Source: Myrica gale
Taxonomy: Eukaryota; Streptophyta; Magnoliopsida; Fagales; Myricaceae
Direction of reading: 5' to 3'
DNA length: 64,000 bases
Assembly: GCA_963930655.1 (NCBI GenBank)
Contig: OZ005606.1
Span: 14,217,501 to 14,281,500, forward strand
Part shown: piece by piece, positions 10,991 to 22,556 of the stretch
Layout: each line of letters opens with the position of its first letter
Position numbering within the stretch: the stretch's first letter is position 1
Program-made: the position numbers and the translations under genes
The notes under the pieces: model-generated
What the model saw: the letters and a program-made list of their open reading frames with translations, nothing else
What the model was told of the DNA's origin: nothing
The model's database searches: none

Positions 10991-12281
10991 TGTTGGCTTT
11001 TGTGCACAATCGAGATTTTGATGATTTCAATAAATGGATGAGTTTACAAAATGGACATCTTCAAAGACAAAGACATCTTGACAAAAAGAGCAAAACCTTG
11101 AAGAAATAAGAACAAGAAGATGCAATGAGCTTAAAGTGAAGATTCAAGACCTTAGGGTATAATCCTTGTAACTCTTTATTTCACATTTGACAAGGATTTG
11201 AATCACGCACTTGCATATCTTTCAAAACATGCATAAACCGTTTTAAGTTTTATTTGAAAGATTAAAATGTTTTTATAGGTTTCAAAAACACCTTAATCAA
11301 ACCTCCAACCTTCATATATTTATAGGAAGTATGTCTTCCAAATTGGGTGTTTAAAAGTGGTCAAAAACCTTGTTTTTAAAATAACCGGATCATACTTAAG
11401 TTGAGGAGGTCGACCGGCTGTTCAAGCGGTCGACCGGTACTTCGACCGCCTCATGTAGCGGTCGACCAGTTGGTTTTGAAAAAGAGCCGTTGAGCTTCTG
11501 ACAATATGACCGTTGGAGTAACGGTAACTTGAAGCGGTCGACCGGTTCATGTAGCGGTCGACCGGCTCGGTTTAGCAAAAACTCCCAACGGCTATAAACG
11601 ACTAGTTTTCATATGTGGCCTATAAATACACCTTCATTTCGTATAAAATAATGACCCAACGACCACATTTCATTTCTACTACTTGAGAAATATTCTAAAC
11701 CTTCCTATTTTATATTTCTCATAGCATTCACACAAATTACACTTTCACATCCTTGTCTTTGTGTGAATCAAGAGATAGAGCTTTCCACTTTTTATCTACT
11801 CTTTGAGAGATTCTTGTTCCTCAATCTACCTATCAAAAGAGGTGTTTCCTTTAGTGAGGTTGTTCACTAAAGAAGAAGCTTTGAGAGTGTATATCTCAAG
11901 CTTGGTAAGGTTGTGAGTGGTGAGCCAAAAAACCACTTGGGTGGGTTTGAGTGTTGAGCCGGGGAGAAAACACTTGTACGGTTCACTAGCACCCGGAAGT
12001 TAGTGCGTAAAGCTATTGGAGAATAGTGGAAAACCTCAAGGCTCGGTGAAGGAGCTTGAGGGGTGGATGTAGGCGGGTTTGCCGAACCACCTAAAAATAT
12101 TGTGTTTGCTTCTTTTATCCCTACTCCTTACTTTAGCATTTATTTACAGTTCCGCATATTATATACTTGTGTTAAAGTAGTATTTACTTGCAAACACAAC
12201 TTTAGGGGTTTTAACCGAAAATTTTAGAAAACCAATTCACCCCCCTCTTGGGTTGCCTTAATCCTGAAGCTAGGACTCACA
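10991..12281 (+). mobile_element. Solo LTR of a SIRE-like copia element (1291 bp)
   Basis: The LTR begins TGTTGGCTTTTGTGCACAAT and ends GGACTCACA, bounded by the perfect 5-bp target duplication AAACT (10986-10990 and 12282-12286). It shares its 5' part, the TATAAATA-like promoter region and the 3' CACCCCCCTCTTGGGTTGC with the LTRs at 7403-9873. There is no internal region, so it is a recombination-derived solo LTR. Five copies of the palindrome GGTCGACC lie at 11408, 11428, 11460, 11536 and 11556. Confidence 0.9.
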
Positions 12282-12286
12282 AAACT

Positions 12287-14292
12287 ATCATACAAATGTC
12301 AAAGAGGACCCCAAGCTATCAATTTTGATAGATTAAACCCATAACTTCCATAACCTATCAATTTGAGCCATCCGTCCAATTTTTCCGTCCAAATTGACAG
12401 AACAACAATCACGTGCACAACATGTGCCTTTCTGAAATGAAAACAGACAAATTTTTCCTCACTATGAATACGACAACACATGGCAGAACCCTTCTGCATC
12501 CGAGCCCCGGAATTGGGCCGATCTGATTCGTGTGATTTAGAACTCCTCTCCATCTTCTCATTCCTCCTCTTTAGTGCAAATGGTTGTCGCTTCTGTGCAT
12601 GATTCTCCACCGAAGAGTGCAAAGAAAGTCTTCATGTTTTATTGCGCGGAGACCAAGGCCCTAGCTGAGAGAGTTGCTACCTGCAATGATCTGTGAGCAG
12701 CTCTCAGACCACATTCTCTGCTAGCTTACTGTCTAGCCTTGTCACATTTTACCATCCACATCCATTTGATTTTAATGATTTGCTCTCCTTGTGCCACAAC
12801 CACACATCCCTCCACTATGTTTGATTATTTATATAGATTCATCTGTCTAGAAAAGAATTAATTTTACTGCTATGTTTGCTTAGAGAGAGAATATATAGAT
12901 TTATTTCTCAGTCAGCCTGATCTTCTCTCTCTCTAATCTGTCTATCCAATGCGAATCAGTACTCTCTATGCCTTGTAGGAGCCATGGATAATCTTTGGTT
13001 TCGCGATTCTACATTTATATCCCTAACTCGTCTTTTACGTTTACCCCTTGTTGGAGTATAAATATAAAATCGTACGCCGATCGTGTGCGCTATTTTCTGT
13101 CTAAGTTTACAGAAAATTTGACAGAAATATGCAATGTGTACGATGTCCAAAGTTCAAGGGTGAAATGTCTCAAAATTTAAAATTTGAGATGTAATGTGTC
13201 AACACCAGAAAATTAAGGTGTGAAAAATATATTTATCCATATTATTAAAAATGATTAAACTAAAGATTTTGATAATAGAAACCTAAATCCGGAAGAATCA
13301 ATAAAAGTGATTAAACTAAAGATTTTGATAATAGAAATCAATAGTGGACGAAGCATATAATAGGAAAGGAAAGTTATATACCCACCTTTGGTAAATTTAT
13401 TTTTGATTCAACCAGCACTCTTAGACGTAGCTTAAACTCTCCTGGTATTTGCCCATTAGATTATGTCATTAATCTATTTTTCGACAGTTACAGTTTTATT
13501 AGTCCTGACTTTACCTAGAAACACCTAGCAAAACAGATTCTAGTTTAGCTACCAAAATTCACAATTTTGTGACTTTGTTATAAATTTTGAAGGATAAATT
13601 ATTGATTTTATAGCACTAAAATTTTGTTAAAATGACCATTTTATGAAGATAAAATTATAATTATAAGCCAAAAAATCAATTTCCGTCACAATTGGCAAAA
13701 AAAAATTAATTATTTTTTTAACAACAAAGCATCACAAATCAATTAAGGAGTGCAAAAATAACAAAAATGATAGTTTAAAGTGCAAAGCATCGCGATCTCC
13801 ATAATTAGAGGGTGCAAAAATATATTTATCCCTAATTATAATTATTGTTCATAGTTTATTTATGGAGATTTCAAAAGGGTTTAACCCCCCCTCGTAGCTT
13901 GATCCTCTCTACGAACTTCCATTTTGGGAAAATTTATTTGTGCATGAAATACAGAGACCAGGCCTGGAATGCCTTCCTATTCTCATTTCGTTTAGGTGGT
14001 TCCTTCTTCAAAATAGAATTCCAGGGAACACATTCTACAGACATCTACATTCCCAAATGGCATGGAGTGCCTTAACTCAGAATCTCACACATTGACGTCA
14101 GTTGTGACATTCTAAACAGATCAAGTGCTCAACCACTCAACAATATTGCAAAAGTATCAATAAGAATATTACAACCTTTAGAAAAAAATTACCAAACTAG
14201 CTCTGCCACCATAGTACATCCGACCTCTGACCTACAGGTAACTTGGAAAGCTAATGACGCTATTTAGCCGCAGCTTCTCAGCTTGAAACATC
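12287..14292. other. Intergenic stretch between solo LTR and FSD3, no gene seen
   Basis: The sequence at 10961-10990 continued at 12287-12400 looks like one end of an old terminal-inverted-repeat element (GGGGGTAAAGTCACTTTGAG ... CTATCAATTTTGATAG) into which the solo LTR inserted; no partner end was found. Two ~57-bp tandem copies of a TGATTAAACTAAAGATTTTG-containing unit lie at about 13248-13360. No coding region is supported, including the 107-codon minus-strand ORF at 12299-12622. Confidence 0.4.
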
Positions 14293-17200
14293 TCATGCAA
14301 TAGGAATTTTTGGTTCACCTAAATTCACAAAAGCCTCAGCGCGGGCCATGCGTGCCATTGCCGCATTCCAAGAAACAAGATGGTCCATAAAGACTTTCAC
14401 ATACTTTCCTTTATCATTCTGTTCAGAAAAAGCCCAAGCATCGTTAAATAAGGATCTCATAGCAGTGAAAAAGGTAAGACAGAGAAGCTTACACATACCT
14501 TGTAATCCAGATAGTAAGCATGCTGCAAGCAAGCCAGCAGTGGTATTGTCAGCATCTTGTAGACCAAGGAAAGTATATATAATATAAACTATAGATTCCC
14601 ACTCCGGGAGAGAGAGAGAGAGAGATCATTGCATACCTCCCACATGTCTAAACTGATGATCGGCTGCACAAGAAGGGATGATTAGTGCAATTGGCAAGAT
14701 AAAGATTGAGGAAGCTAACATAGTAAAAACAGAAATTTACTTACTATGTCCTCCCACACTAGTGGACACATGGCATTTGATGTTTTAATTACCTCAAGCC
14801 GTCTCTCTTCTCTCTTTACTAGACAAAAAAACAACAAAGGTTACCATTACTTGGAAGGACTTGATAAGAATTAAGCAAGTCATAAAACAAGTTCCATAAT
14901 TAGTTCGTATAGACACTAGGAAACAAATTTCTATTTCCAATGCACTTAAAAACAGATCTACAACTTCCTAATACAAGCAGAGGTCCTAAAATGTGATGTC
15001 TAGCACCTTAAGTATCTGAGGGGGTTGAAATGGTAGAAAATATGAAGCAAAATAAGCAAAAAGGTGAAGATTTGAATAAGCTACTATTAGCCTAATCTCT
15101 CTCTTTTCTGTTTCCCAAAGTAAATAAGCCTAGCCAATGCATGCGATAGTGTCTTGTGAGAAATACTGAGTGTTTATTAAATTTCAAAAGGCTTACCCCC
15201 TGCCCTCTGCCCTCTGCCCCCCATAAAACAGAAATATCCTTTTCTTCTTCTTTTCCATTATGGAAAGACACATGCACATTTTTTTTTTTGATGAATAAGC
15301 ACAGTTTTATTAAAAAGGTGAATTCAGTACAAAGACTATACCGAAGTCACTCAGAGCATACAAATGAAAAAACTAAGGAAATCAAAACAATCTAGAAAAC
15401 GACCCCCCAACAAAGCATTAGCCCAGCAGAAAAGAGAAAGGAACACATCGTCCTGCAAACTCCCTAGAGATCTAGCCGAATCCTCAAAACATCGTCTATT
15501 CCGCTCCCTCCAAACACACCACCAAATACACGCAGGTATCATCCTCCAAATTGCACATGCACATTTACCCCTCAGTGTTTGAACATAGCAAGGAATCTTC
15601 ACCAAGAAGGGTGACATCCATAAGTTGAAAATGGTGCAAGTACTGGTTGGTACAGGGACTCATGTTGCCTATAGGAGGAAGTTACAGAATACAAAATACT
15701 TGAACTAATGAAGACAAGAATACAAAGGAGCAAAGAACAATGGGTGGTAAATAAAGGAGTCCCCTTCATATCACAGGTTTGGCATGATGCTAGATAGGCA
15801 GTAATCCAAAAAGTGAGCACTAAAAATGGGTGCGAATTATACATTTCTCAATGTCACGGCAATGGACAGGTTTCCAAAGTAGAATTCAAAACACATCAAC
15901 TTTGAATGCTCCAAAAATCAATTCATAGACTTACAAACAAGCCAAACCCAGCCAGAGCCAAACAACGTAAGGGCTGCTTCCACAAACTTGTCCTTGAAAT
16001 TTGAAAACGAACCAAAGTCCTTTTCAATCTGCTGAAGAACACCTAGTTTCGGTATGTCCCCTCCTCCAGGTTGCATGCTTTCCCAAAAGAAGTCATGATT
16101 CCAAACCTGTAAATGCAGATTTGTGACTCGATTTATACCTTCTAGTTTCTTCTGTTTTCTCCCTTCTTTCTATCTTTCATTTTTTTCGGAAGGGAGAAGA
16201 GGAAGGGGAGGGGATTCACAATAAAAATTTTCAGACACGGGGATGAAACTCAAAAAAGAAGGATACAGGCTGACATACGTCTACAGAAGATAAGCAACAA
16301 AATAAAACTGTTAAAGTTTTGTCTAAGTATATTGAATAGAAAGACTATACATAGGTTCCCCACCTTAACAACTAGAGAGAGAGAGAGCAAGCTTCTGAGG
16401 GGGTGCAAGAAAGGTGGGAAACAGAAACAAAAGAAAGGTCTCTAGGGTATTTGTTTCAGAATCACTCATCTCTTCTTCCTCAAAATAAAGCCCCGTGACA
16501 TGCCAGAGCAACAAAACATGTTAGAGCAACAAGGTATACTTTCATTCTGCCCTAAGCTCAGTGCTCATTTTAGAAAGTGATTAGCCTGTAAAAACCACAA
16601 ACGAAAATTTTTGACACGAAGATATTGATTAAGATCTCCAAAATAGTTCAAGTTATTAGCCACTGGCTGATTCACTCAGATAATTTAGCAGTATGACATG
16701 CGCTGGCAGATGGTGAGTACCTGGGCAGCATTGTTGAATTCAGGTAAGGGGTTTCCATTGTTATATGTAATTTTCACAAGCTCATCCATAGTGCAGCCAT
16801 ACATTACATCGTTCTTCTCCAAATGTTTATTCAATCCTTCAACATAATTCCGTTGATGTCTGCCCCAATGCATCTCTAGCGTCCTTCTACTCATATATGG
16901 TTCTAAAGCATCCTGCAAATTGATAACGAGTCCAGGGAAAACATAAAACATAGATTATTAATCAAGGAGCGACCTAACAGAGAATTGCTAAAAGAAATGG
17001 AGCGATCAAATCCAAATAGTAAATAAAAAATTCTTTATACTTCAATAGATATGAAAATAGGCACACTCTCCCAAATATAATGCCAGAATGTTGACTCCAG
17101 TGTCCAAAATGGTTTTCCTTTTCATTTCATAGCAAAGGGAATGATAAATGAAACACTTGATGCAGGGGGAAAGAATAAAGTGTAAGCACATATGATAACT

Positions 17201-19320
17201 AAACTGATGAAATTTAAATTATTGTGATATTCGTCAGCAATTAGGTAAAGCATAAGTTTCATATGAAGCTCACTATCACCCATCCAAAAACTAATCATAA
17301 CACCTTGTCTGTTTCAACATTTACAATTTTTATTTTTCTAATGAATAAGCGTACTATAGGCACTTTTCCTAGATTTCAAGGATATGCGATCAAATGGAGA
17401 TTCCAGTGTGTGGAGAGAGAGAGAGAGAGAGAGAGGAGAATAAGGGTTTCCACTTTAGGAAAATAATTTTGTAAGCAATAATTTTAGTGAGTTGATTACA
17501 TTCGGCTAACTACCAACCCTACGATTTGTCGATAATAATGTTCCAACCTTCAAGCAAACCTGAAGTCAAAAAGTAAGATTACGTTTTCAAGGTTAATCAG
17601 TCTAAGAGAATCCAGAAAAGGCATACCACAAACATTAAGCATTTTCAAAACTGTGTTTAAGTCTTGATTGTGTTGATTGCACCTGTTACGGATGTGGTAG
17701 AAGTGACTTGGATGATTGTATCATTATGAGCCAATATGTTTTTTTGATAAGTCATTATGAGCCAAAAAGTAGACAAGCAGTTGTCCTGTATAAATCAGAA
17801 GTTCCATTTTTCACCTTTTTTTTGGCTAATTTTCTTTTTATTACATTCGAGTTTATGTTCTTCTTTCGCCCAAGAGAAGAGAGGATATACATAAAAACTA
17901 GGCATTCATATGATGAACTAATTACTCACAAGTTTATAAGGAGGTGACCTCAAGCCATAGTAAGCAAAAAATTTTGAAGCTCCTTGAGACTCAGCGGACA
18001 ATCTTTTTTGTTGCTTAGACTGCGTGCATAGAAAATTAGGAAGCTTGCTTTAGAAGAAAGATACAATCTGTAGTATGTAAACAATTTCTTTTGATACAAG
18101 AACCTTTGAAAATAAAAGGAGCAAACGTACACAGTCCGTCAAAAATAAATAAAACTAAGACTAAGAAACAAACACTTTGTATAATGTTGCTTGACTGGAA
18201 AACTTATCAAGCAGTTCATTTTGGTACAGCTTTAAGGATGCTATATGGATACCAAAAGTATCACTCACGATTCTATCAATAATTGTCGTTTATTTAGTAG
18301 GTGCTAACAATTTAGGTTCAGCCCCTCCAAGCAGTATTTAATCTGTTCCTATGGGGTGTCTATACCAAGCTAAACGTATAAGCAACATCTACAAAGGACT
18401 ACTTAGTTGCACCAGATCTTATATTCTTTCAGACACCTGAGAGATCATTGAATGAATAATGCAAAAATGTTCACAACAGGGACCCACCATAGTCAATTAT
18501 AAGTCTAGTAGTTAAAATAGCCACCCTACTCCCAAAATAACACTTTTATAATCACTTGATCCCCTCTGGTAAAAACCCAGTGATAGTTTCTGTTTCCAAG
18601 AAAAGGTGAAAGTCCTTCAGAGAACCACACCCTACCACAATGCCATTATCCCTAGTTCATCACCTCATAATATCACTTTGAAAAGTAAAATAGTCCAGTT
18701 GAATGCAAATAATTACAATTTTTTTTAGAATATTAGGTCGCTGATAGGCTTTGAAGATATCTCTGTATTGTTTGCAGAAAAACAAATGCTGCTTACTTTA
18801 TAGGGATAAATGTAAAATTGGTCCCTGTGCTATACGCAAAAATCGATTTAGTCCTTGTGATATGAAAAACATCGATTTAGTCCCTGTGATTTCAGGAAGT
18901 GATAAAATTAGTCCCTGATGGAGGACCAATAACAAACAAAAATAGAATCATAGGGACTAAATCAATGTTTTTCATATCACAGGGACTAAATCAATTTTTG
19001 CGTATAGCACAGGGACTGATTTTGCATTTATCCCTACTTTATAATCTGAGATTTGGGGTCAATATAGCCTACCAAGTAAAACAATATGAAACCTTAATCT
19101 CCACACAAAGTCATGTCAAGTACAAAGATATATTTCCAGTTATGAAAACATATCACGAACAAAGTATTAAAAGGAAATCCAGTGACAGACACCATCCAAA
19201 GAAGAATCCAATTACTGGAATTTCCCGACAAGGGAGCTTGGGGCTCTTAAACCCCTGAGCGCAGTCGATCACTGAAAGATGAGAGCTTGAAGGGAAAGAA
19301 CGGTAACAATAGGATCCCAT
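14293..19320 (-). CDS. FSD3: Iron superoxide dismutase, plastid FSD3 type
   Basis: There are eight coding exons, read downward: 19320-19216, 18019-17930, 16912-16721, 16106-15935, 14818-14745, 14663-14637, 14522-14499 and 14418-14293. All have GT-AG borders and keep frame, giving 269 aa (Arabidopsis FSD3 is of similar length). The enzyme dismutates superoxide to oxygen and hydrogen peroxide; FSD3 of Arabidopsis acts in chloroplast nucleoids. Residues 1 to about 50 are Ser- and basic-rich, as in a transit peptide. Next come FFAYYGLRSPPYKL, then DALEPYMSRRTLEMHWGRHQ, VWNHDFFWESMQPGGG and LDMWEHAYYLDYK. The iron ligands by alignment to E. coli FeSOD are H80, H133, D217 and H221, and the Fe-type glutamine is Q129. 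The C-terminus AEAFVNLGEPKIPIA marks the FSD3 branch. Exons 6 and 7 are only 27 and 24 nt. A 5' UTR intron is likely (19357-20836). Introns hold a LINE tail and a MITE. Confidence 0.95.
15282..15553 (-). mobile_element. 5'-truncated LINE in FSD3 intron 4
   Basis: This 272-bp insert has a poly(T) start on the plus strand (the poly(A) tail of a minus-strand element) and encodes the last part of a LINE reverse transcriptase (IWRMIPACIWWCVWRERNRR, then CFEDSARSL). A perfect 13-bp duplication, CACATGCACATTT, flanks it at 15269-15281 and 15554-15566. The protein piece matches the C-terminus of the LINE in PYRD intron 3. Confidence 0.9.
18803..19034. mobile_element. 232-bp palindromic Mutator-type MITE in FSD3 intron 1
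   Basis: The ends GGGATAAATGTAAAATTGGT and its inverse enclose an almost complete stem-loop built on repeats of TTAGTCCCTGTGATATG. A perfect 9-bp target duplication, TACTTTATA, lies at 18794-18802 and 19035-19043. It is the same length and family as 21595-21826. The 119-codon ORF crossing it is an artefact. Confidence 0.92.
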
Positions 19321-20837
19321 TTCTGCTGATCACCTCTTGCAACTAAACAAGCATTCCTGCAGAACAGTGGTTTATAGTTTAGCTCATAATAAACAGAGAA
19401 ATTATTAAAATGTGAACAGCAATTTTAATTCCTCGTTCAGTCCTATACAATGCTGAGACTCATAGTCACAAGCTGTACACAATCCTCGAAAGGAAATCCC
19501 TAGTGCTGTGTAGGACATGCAACATTAAATAAGCCTAGGAATATGTAAGGTGTGATGGTGCCCAATGCATGGGTTCGCACATTGGGAGAAATAAGCCTAA
19601 CTTCCGACCAAGAAAACCCCATCAATATTAAAAACAATATATTTATAAGAATCAGGGCTCTGGATGAGGTTCTAAAGCTCAACTAAGAAACATGAAGAGT
19701 AAGTTAGAGCTGGAAATTTATTCTTGTTTCCAATTAGAGATGCAGATGAAGGTGTAGGTAAACTTTCCACCCACTAGTCCTAGTTTCACATATAGTTAAA
19801 ATGTACCATTCAAAACCCTCCACAGATTTTTTCCTTGAAAACTACCCCTATCCATCATAGACCCGTTCTTATTGAAAATTGAGGTTCTATGCGTCCAATC
19901 AATTATTCCTGGAATACTGGGAAATAGGAACTCTGTATTAATAAAGCTTATTAGCCCTTTTCTTTACTCTTAAGCTAAGGAAAAGAGGCTAAGAAGAAAA
20001 AAAAAAACTAAGGAGAATAAATCCCTTCTCTACCTTTTTTTTTCTCCCGGGATTCAAACAATTTATAACTCCACATAATCTTATCGGCATTTATGAATAC
20101 ATAGTATATATGCGAGGTACCAAAATCCCAGAGAAGATAAAATCTTAACAATATTTTCTGAATCCCTTTTCCGTAGCAGGGAAAAAACGAAGAGGAGGAC
20201 CTTGGTCAGCCAAAAGAAAAAAGAAAAGAAGAAAGAACTATAAGAGATACGCCTGTAAGCAAAAAAAACAGGAGAAAATAAACGGACATTATTTTGCTGT
20301 GTGCACAAAGTCAGGTCTTCACATCATCTAGTTCTTGTAGTACCTTGTTGAGAATTTATTTTCTCAGTTCCCACCCAAAACCTAAAATTCAAAATTTTTC
20401 TAGATATCTTCCATTTCGCGGTTTCCTCGGTAACAGAACTTAAAAGAAAACAGATTTTGATTGTCTCTTCAACAGTAGAATGAAGAAATCACAACCAAAA
20501 CTTCTGTCAAATAAGCAAGTCAAACAGAAAATTAATGTGCATAGAAACGTAAAAATAGTTCGAATCTTGTGATCAGACTGGGGTGGTTTCAACTTAAAAT
20601 CCCATCGCTTGTACTAAAACGCGGCAAATGGAGAGCTCAATCTATCAGCTCCCCACTCACAAAATATATCCAACTTTCTCGTTTTCTTTCCCTCGGGTTT
20701 CCTCATGAACCTAACAATACAAGCTCTCATTTCTCTTTTCAACTACACCCTAAATAAACCACAAACTCAAAAATCTAAGCAAACATATATGTCAAACTTA
20801 TCAAATTGATAATATTAACGTCTGAGTGAGAATCACC
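19321..20837 (-). promoter_or_regulatory. FSD3 5' leader and probable leader intron
   Basis: A 36-nt leader (19321-19356) precedes the ATG and follows an acceptor TTCTGCAG. A donor-like CAG|GTGATT at 20837/20836 would close an intron of about 1.5 kb, with a CT-rich noncoding exon above it (about 20838-20950). This is inferred from splice-site sequence and from conservation of the donor in the segment upstream of ICMT. The core promoter would then lie near or above 20950; no TATA box was assigned. Confidence 0.4.
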
Positions 20838-21012
20838 TGACTATTGATAGCTTACTCTTTCGAGGTAAACTCGGCTTGGGCGTGAAGCAGAAGTTGACAA
20901 CAGGCTTCGAGAGAGAACAGACTCTAGTAGACGAGGAAATGAAAATAGAAGAAATAACAAGGTAAATATTTGTTTTATGCTTCGAGAGAGTGATTCAGAT
21001 TCCGTCCTCTAA
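19534..21012. repeat. Copy B of the segment duplicated upstream of ICMT and FSD3
   Basis: It aligns to 1790-2822 in direct orientation, about 18 kb apart. Copy B lacks roughly 200 bp present in copy A near 1900-2130, and it carries an extra block at 20526-20797 bounded by GTCAAAC on each side. Since the segment fits as FSD3 leader and promoter sequence, copy A may be the derived one, but direction is not proven. Confidence 0.75.
20526..20797. mobile_element. 272-bp insertion within copy B
   Basis: Copy A reads straight through this point (AAGTCAAACTTATC), whereas copy B has an extra 272 bp between two GTCAAAC words (20519-20525 and 20791-20797). This fits a small transposon with a 7-8 bp target duplication, or a deletion in copy A between short repeats. 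No inverted ends were recognised. Confidence 0.5.
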
Positions 21013-21232
21013 TGGCATGAAGAATGGGTTTGGAAGAAAGAGTATGCAGCAGTCAGAGTTTATCTGCAAGTGTTGGAGCAATAGAAGATAATGATATTGT
21101 TTATTCTTTTACAGACGATAAAAAAGAAGACCGCTTCAATTACAGTCTGACCATTATATACATAAAAAAATTCTTTTATATCTAGCTTTAAAAAAAATTC
21201 ACATTTTTTTTTATTAAATTTAGGCTGCGTTT

Positions 21233-21419
21233 GCGTTCTAATATTTTACACACTCTAAAATTTTAACACAATAAAAAATTACAATATAATCTCTCTCTCC
21301 CCCATTAAATCATTACTTTTCACTACAAAAATATAAAAAATTACCTCTTTCTTCACTTTTTCACTAAACCCAATACCTAAAATTTTAACAACACTAAAAT
21401 TTTACAACACAAACACACC
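21233..21419. mobile_element. Tourist-like MITE (GGCTGCGTTTG ... CAAACACACC)
   Basis: Inverted ends enclose the family core: AATCTCTCTCTCCCCCATTAA, ATTACCTCTTTC and CACTTTTTCACTAAACC. It is close to the copy at 35992-36150. The target duplication is not clean (TTA on the left only). Confidence 0.65.
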
Positions 21420-21594
21420 AATACTTTTACGATCTCAATAAATTTTTAACAATTTTAATAACTTTTAACACACTTTTCATTAATTTTAAAAAAATATATT
21501 ATTTTTTTAAAAAAATACAAATATAAAAATTATTTTGAAATTTATATTATTTAAATAAATTCAAAAGAAATTAACATTTTAATCTTTAAATTTT

Positions 21595-21826
21595 GGGATA
21601 AATGCAAAATCAGTCCATGTGCTATAGGGAAAAATCATTTCAGTCCCTATGATATGAAAAACATCGATTTAGTCCCTGTGATTTTATTTTCGTTTGTTAT
21701 TGGTCCTCCATCAGGGACTGATTTTATCACTTTCTGAAATCACATGGACTAAATTGATGTTTTTCATATCACAGGGACTAAATTGATTTTTGCGTATAGC
21801 ACAGGGACCAATTTTGCATTTATCCC
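21595..21826. mobile_element. 232-bp palindromic Mutator-type MITE, second copy
   Basis: This belongs to the same family as 18803-19034 (GGGATAAATGCAAAATCAGT ... CATTTATCCC) with the central part in the opposite orientation. A perfect 9-bp target duplication, TTAAATTTT, lies at 21586-21594 and 21827-21835. Confidence 0.92.
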
Positions 21827-22556
21827 TTAAATTTTAGCCATTTTAAGTATTCGAGCGTCACTTTTGAACTTTAAAATTACTCTAAGAAATATCATTCCGT
21901 CAATCTTCTTGACTACAGCCTCTGCCACGACAACATGAATTACAGATGGCATAAGTTATATGCCATGTCATTGGATAGCTCATCAATACTGCAAAAAGTT
22001 TATCTCAGCCATCCTAATTGACTTTAAAATACTGCAAAAACCTCTCGGTTCTTCCTAGTTTTATTTTTGGTCTATCGTCTCTTCGTGTTCTGTATTTAAT
22101 GGGTAGCAAAAGACTTGAGAAATTTCTAGACCTCGGTTATATGAAATGTCTGGCGGAGTTTGATACAGAGAGAACAATTATATAACAATTACCATCCCCC
22201 AGCCTACTTTGGAAGAACATCAATAGACTAATGGTGAAGGGATATAACGAGTTGCCACCAGATTTAGGGGATTTGGGCTTCTCCAATTTCTCCTTGTCAA
22301 AAAGAAGCTCAAAGCCCATCAATGTATTGTATTTCAACTTTTGGTTGCGGGCGTATATTTTAGATGCATGTTGTATCAATTACGGTTGACAACAACGACG
22401 CGGTGGTATGGTATAATTGGAGCTAGAACGTTTTTCCTGATGAGCGTGAAGGCTTTGAAGTGAGTCACTCTCTCTCTCTCTCTTAACACACCACCAATCC
22501 ACCATCTTAATCCTCTCTCTTTAACACACCTACATTTTATTTGTTTCTTTCACAGG

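Noticed and set aside
12299..12622. 107-codon minus-strand ORF after the solo LTR
   Set aside because: It lies in sequence resembling a transposon end and has no recognised motif.
18899..19258. 119-codon plus-strand ORF overlapping FSD3 exon 1
   Set aside because: It reads through the palindromic MITE and antisense to the FSD3 first exon; no domain.
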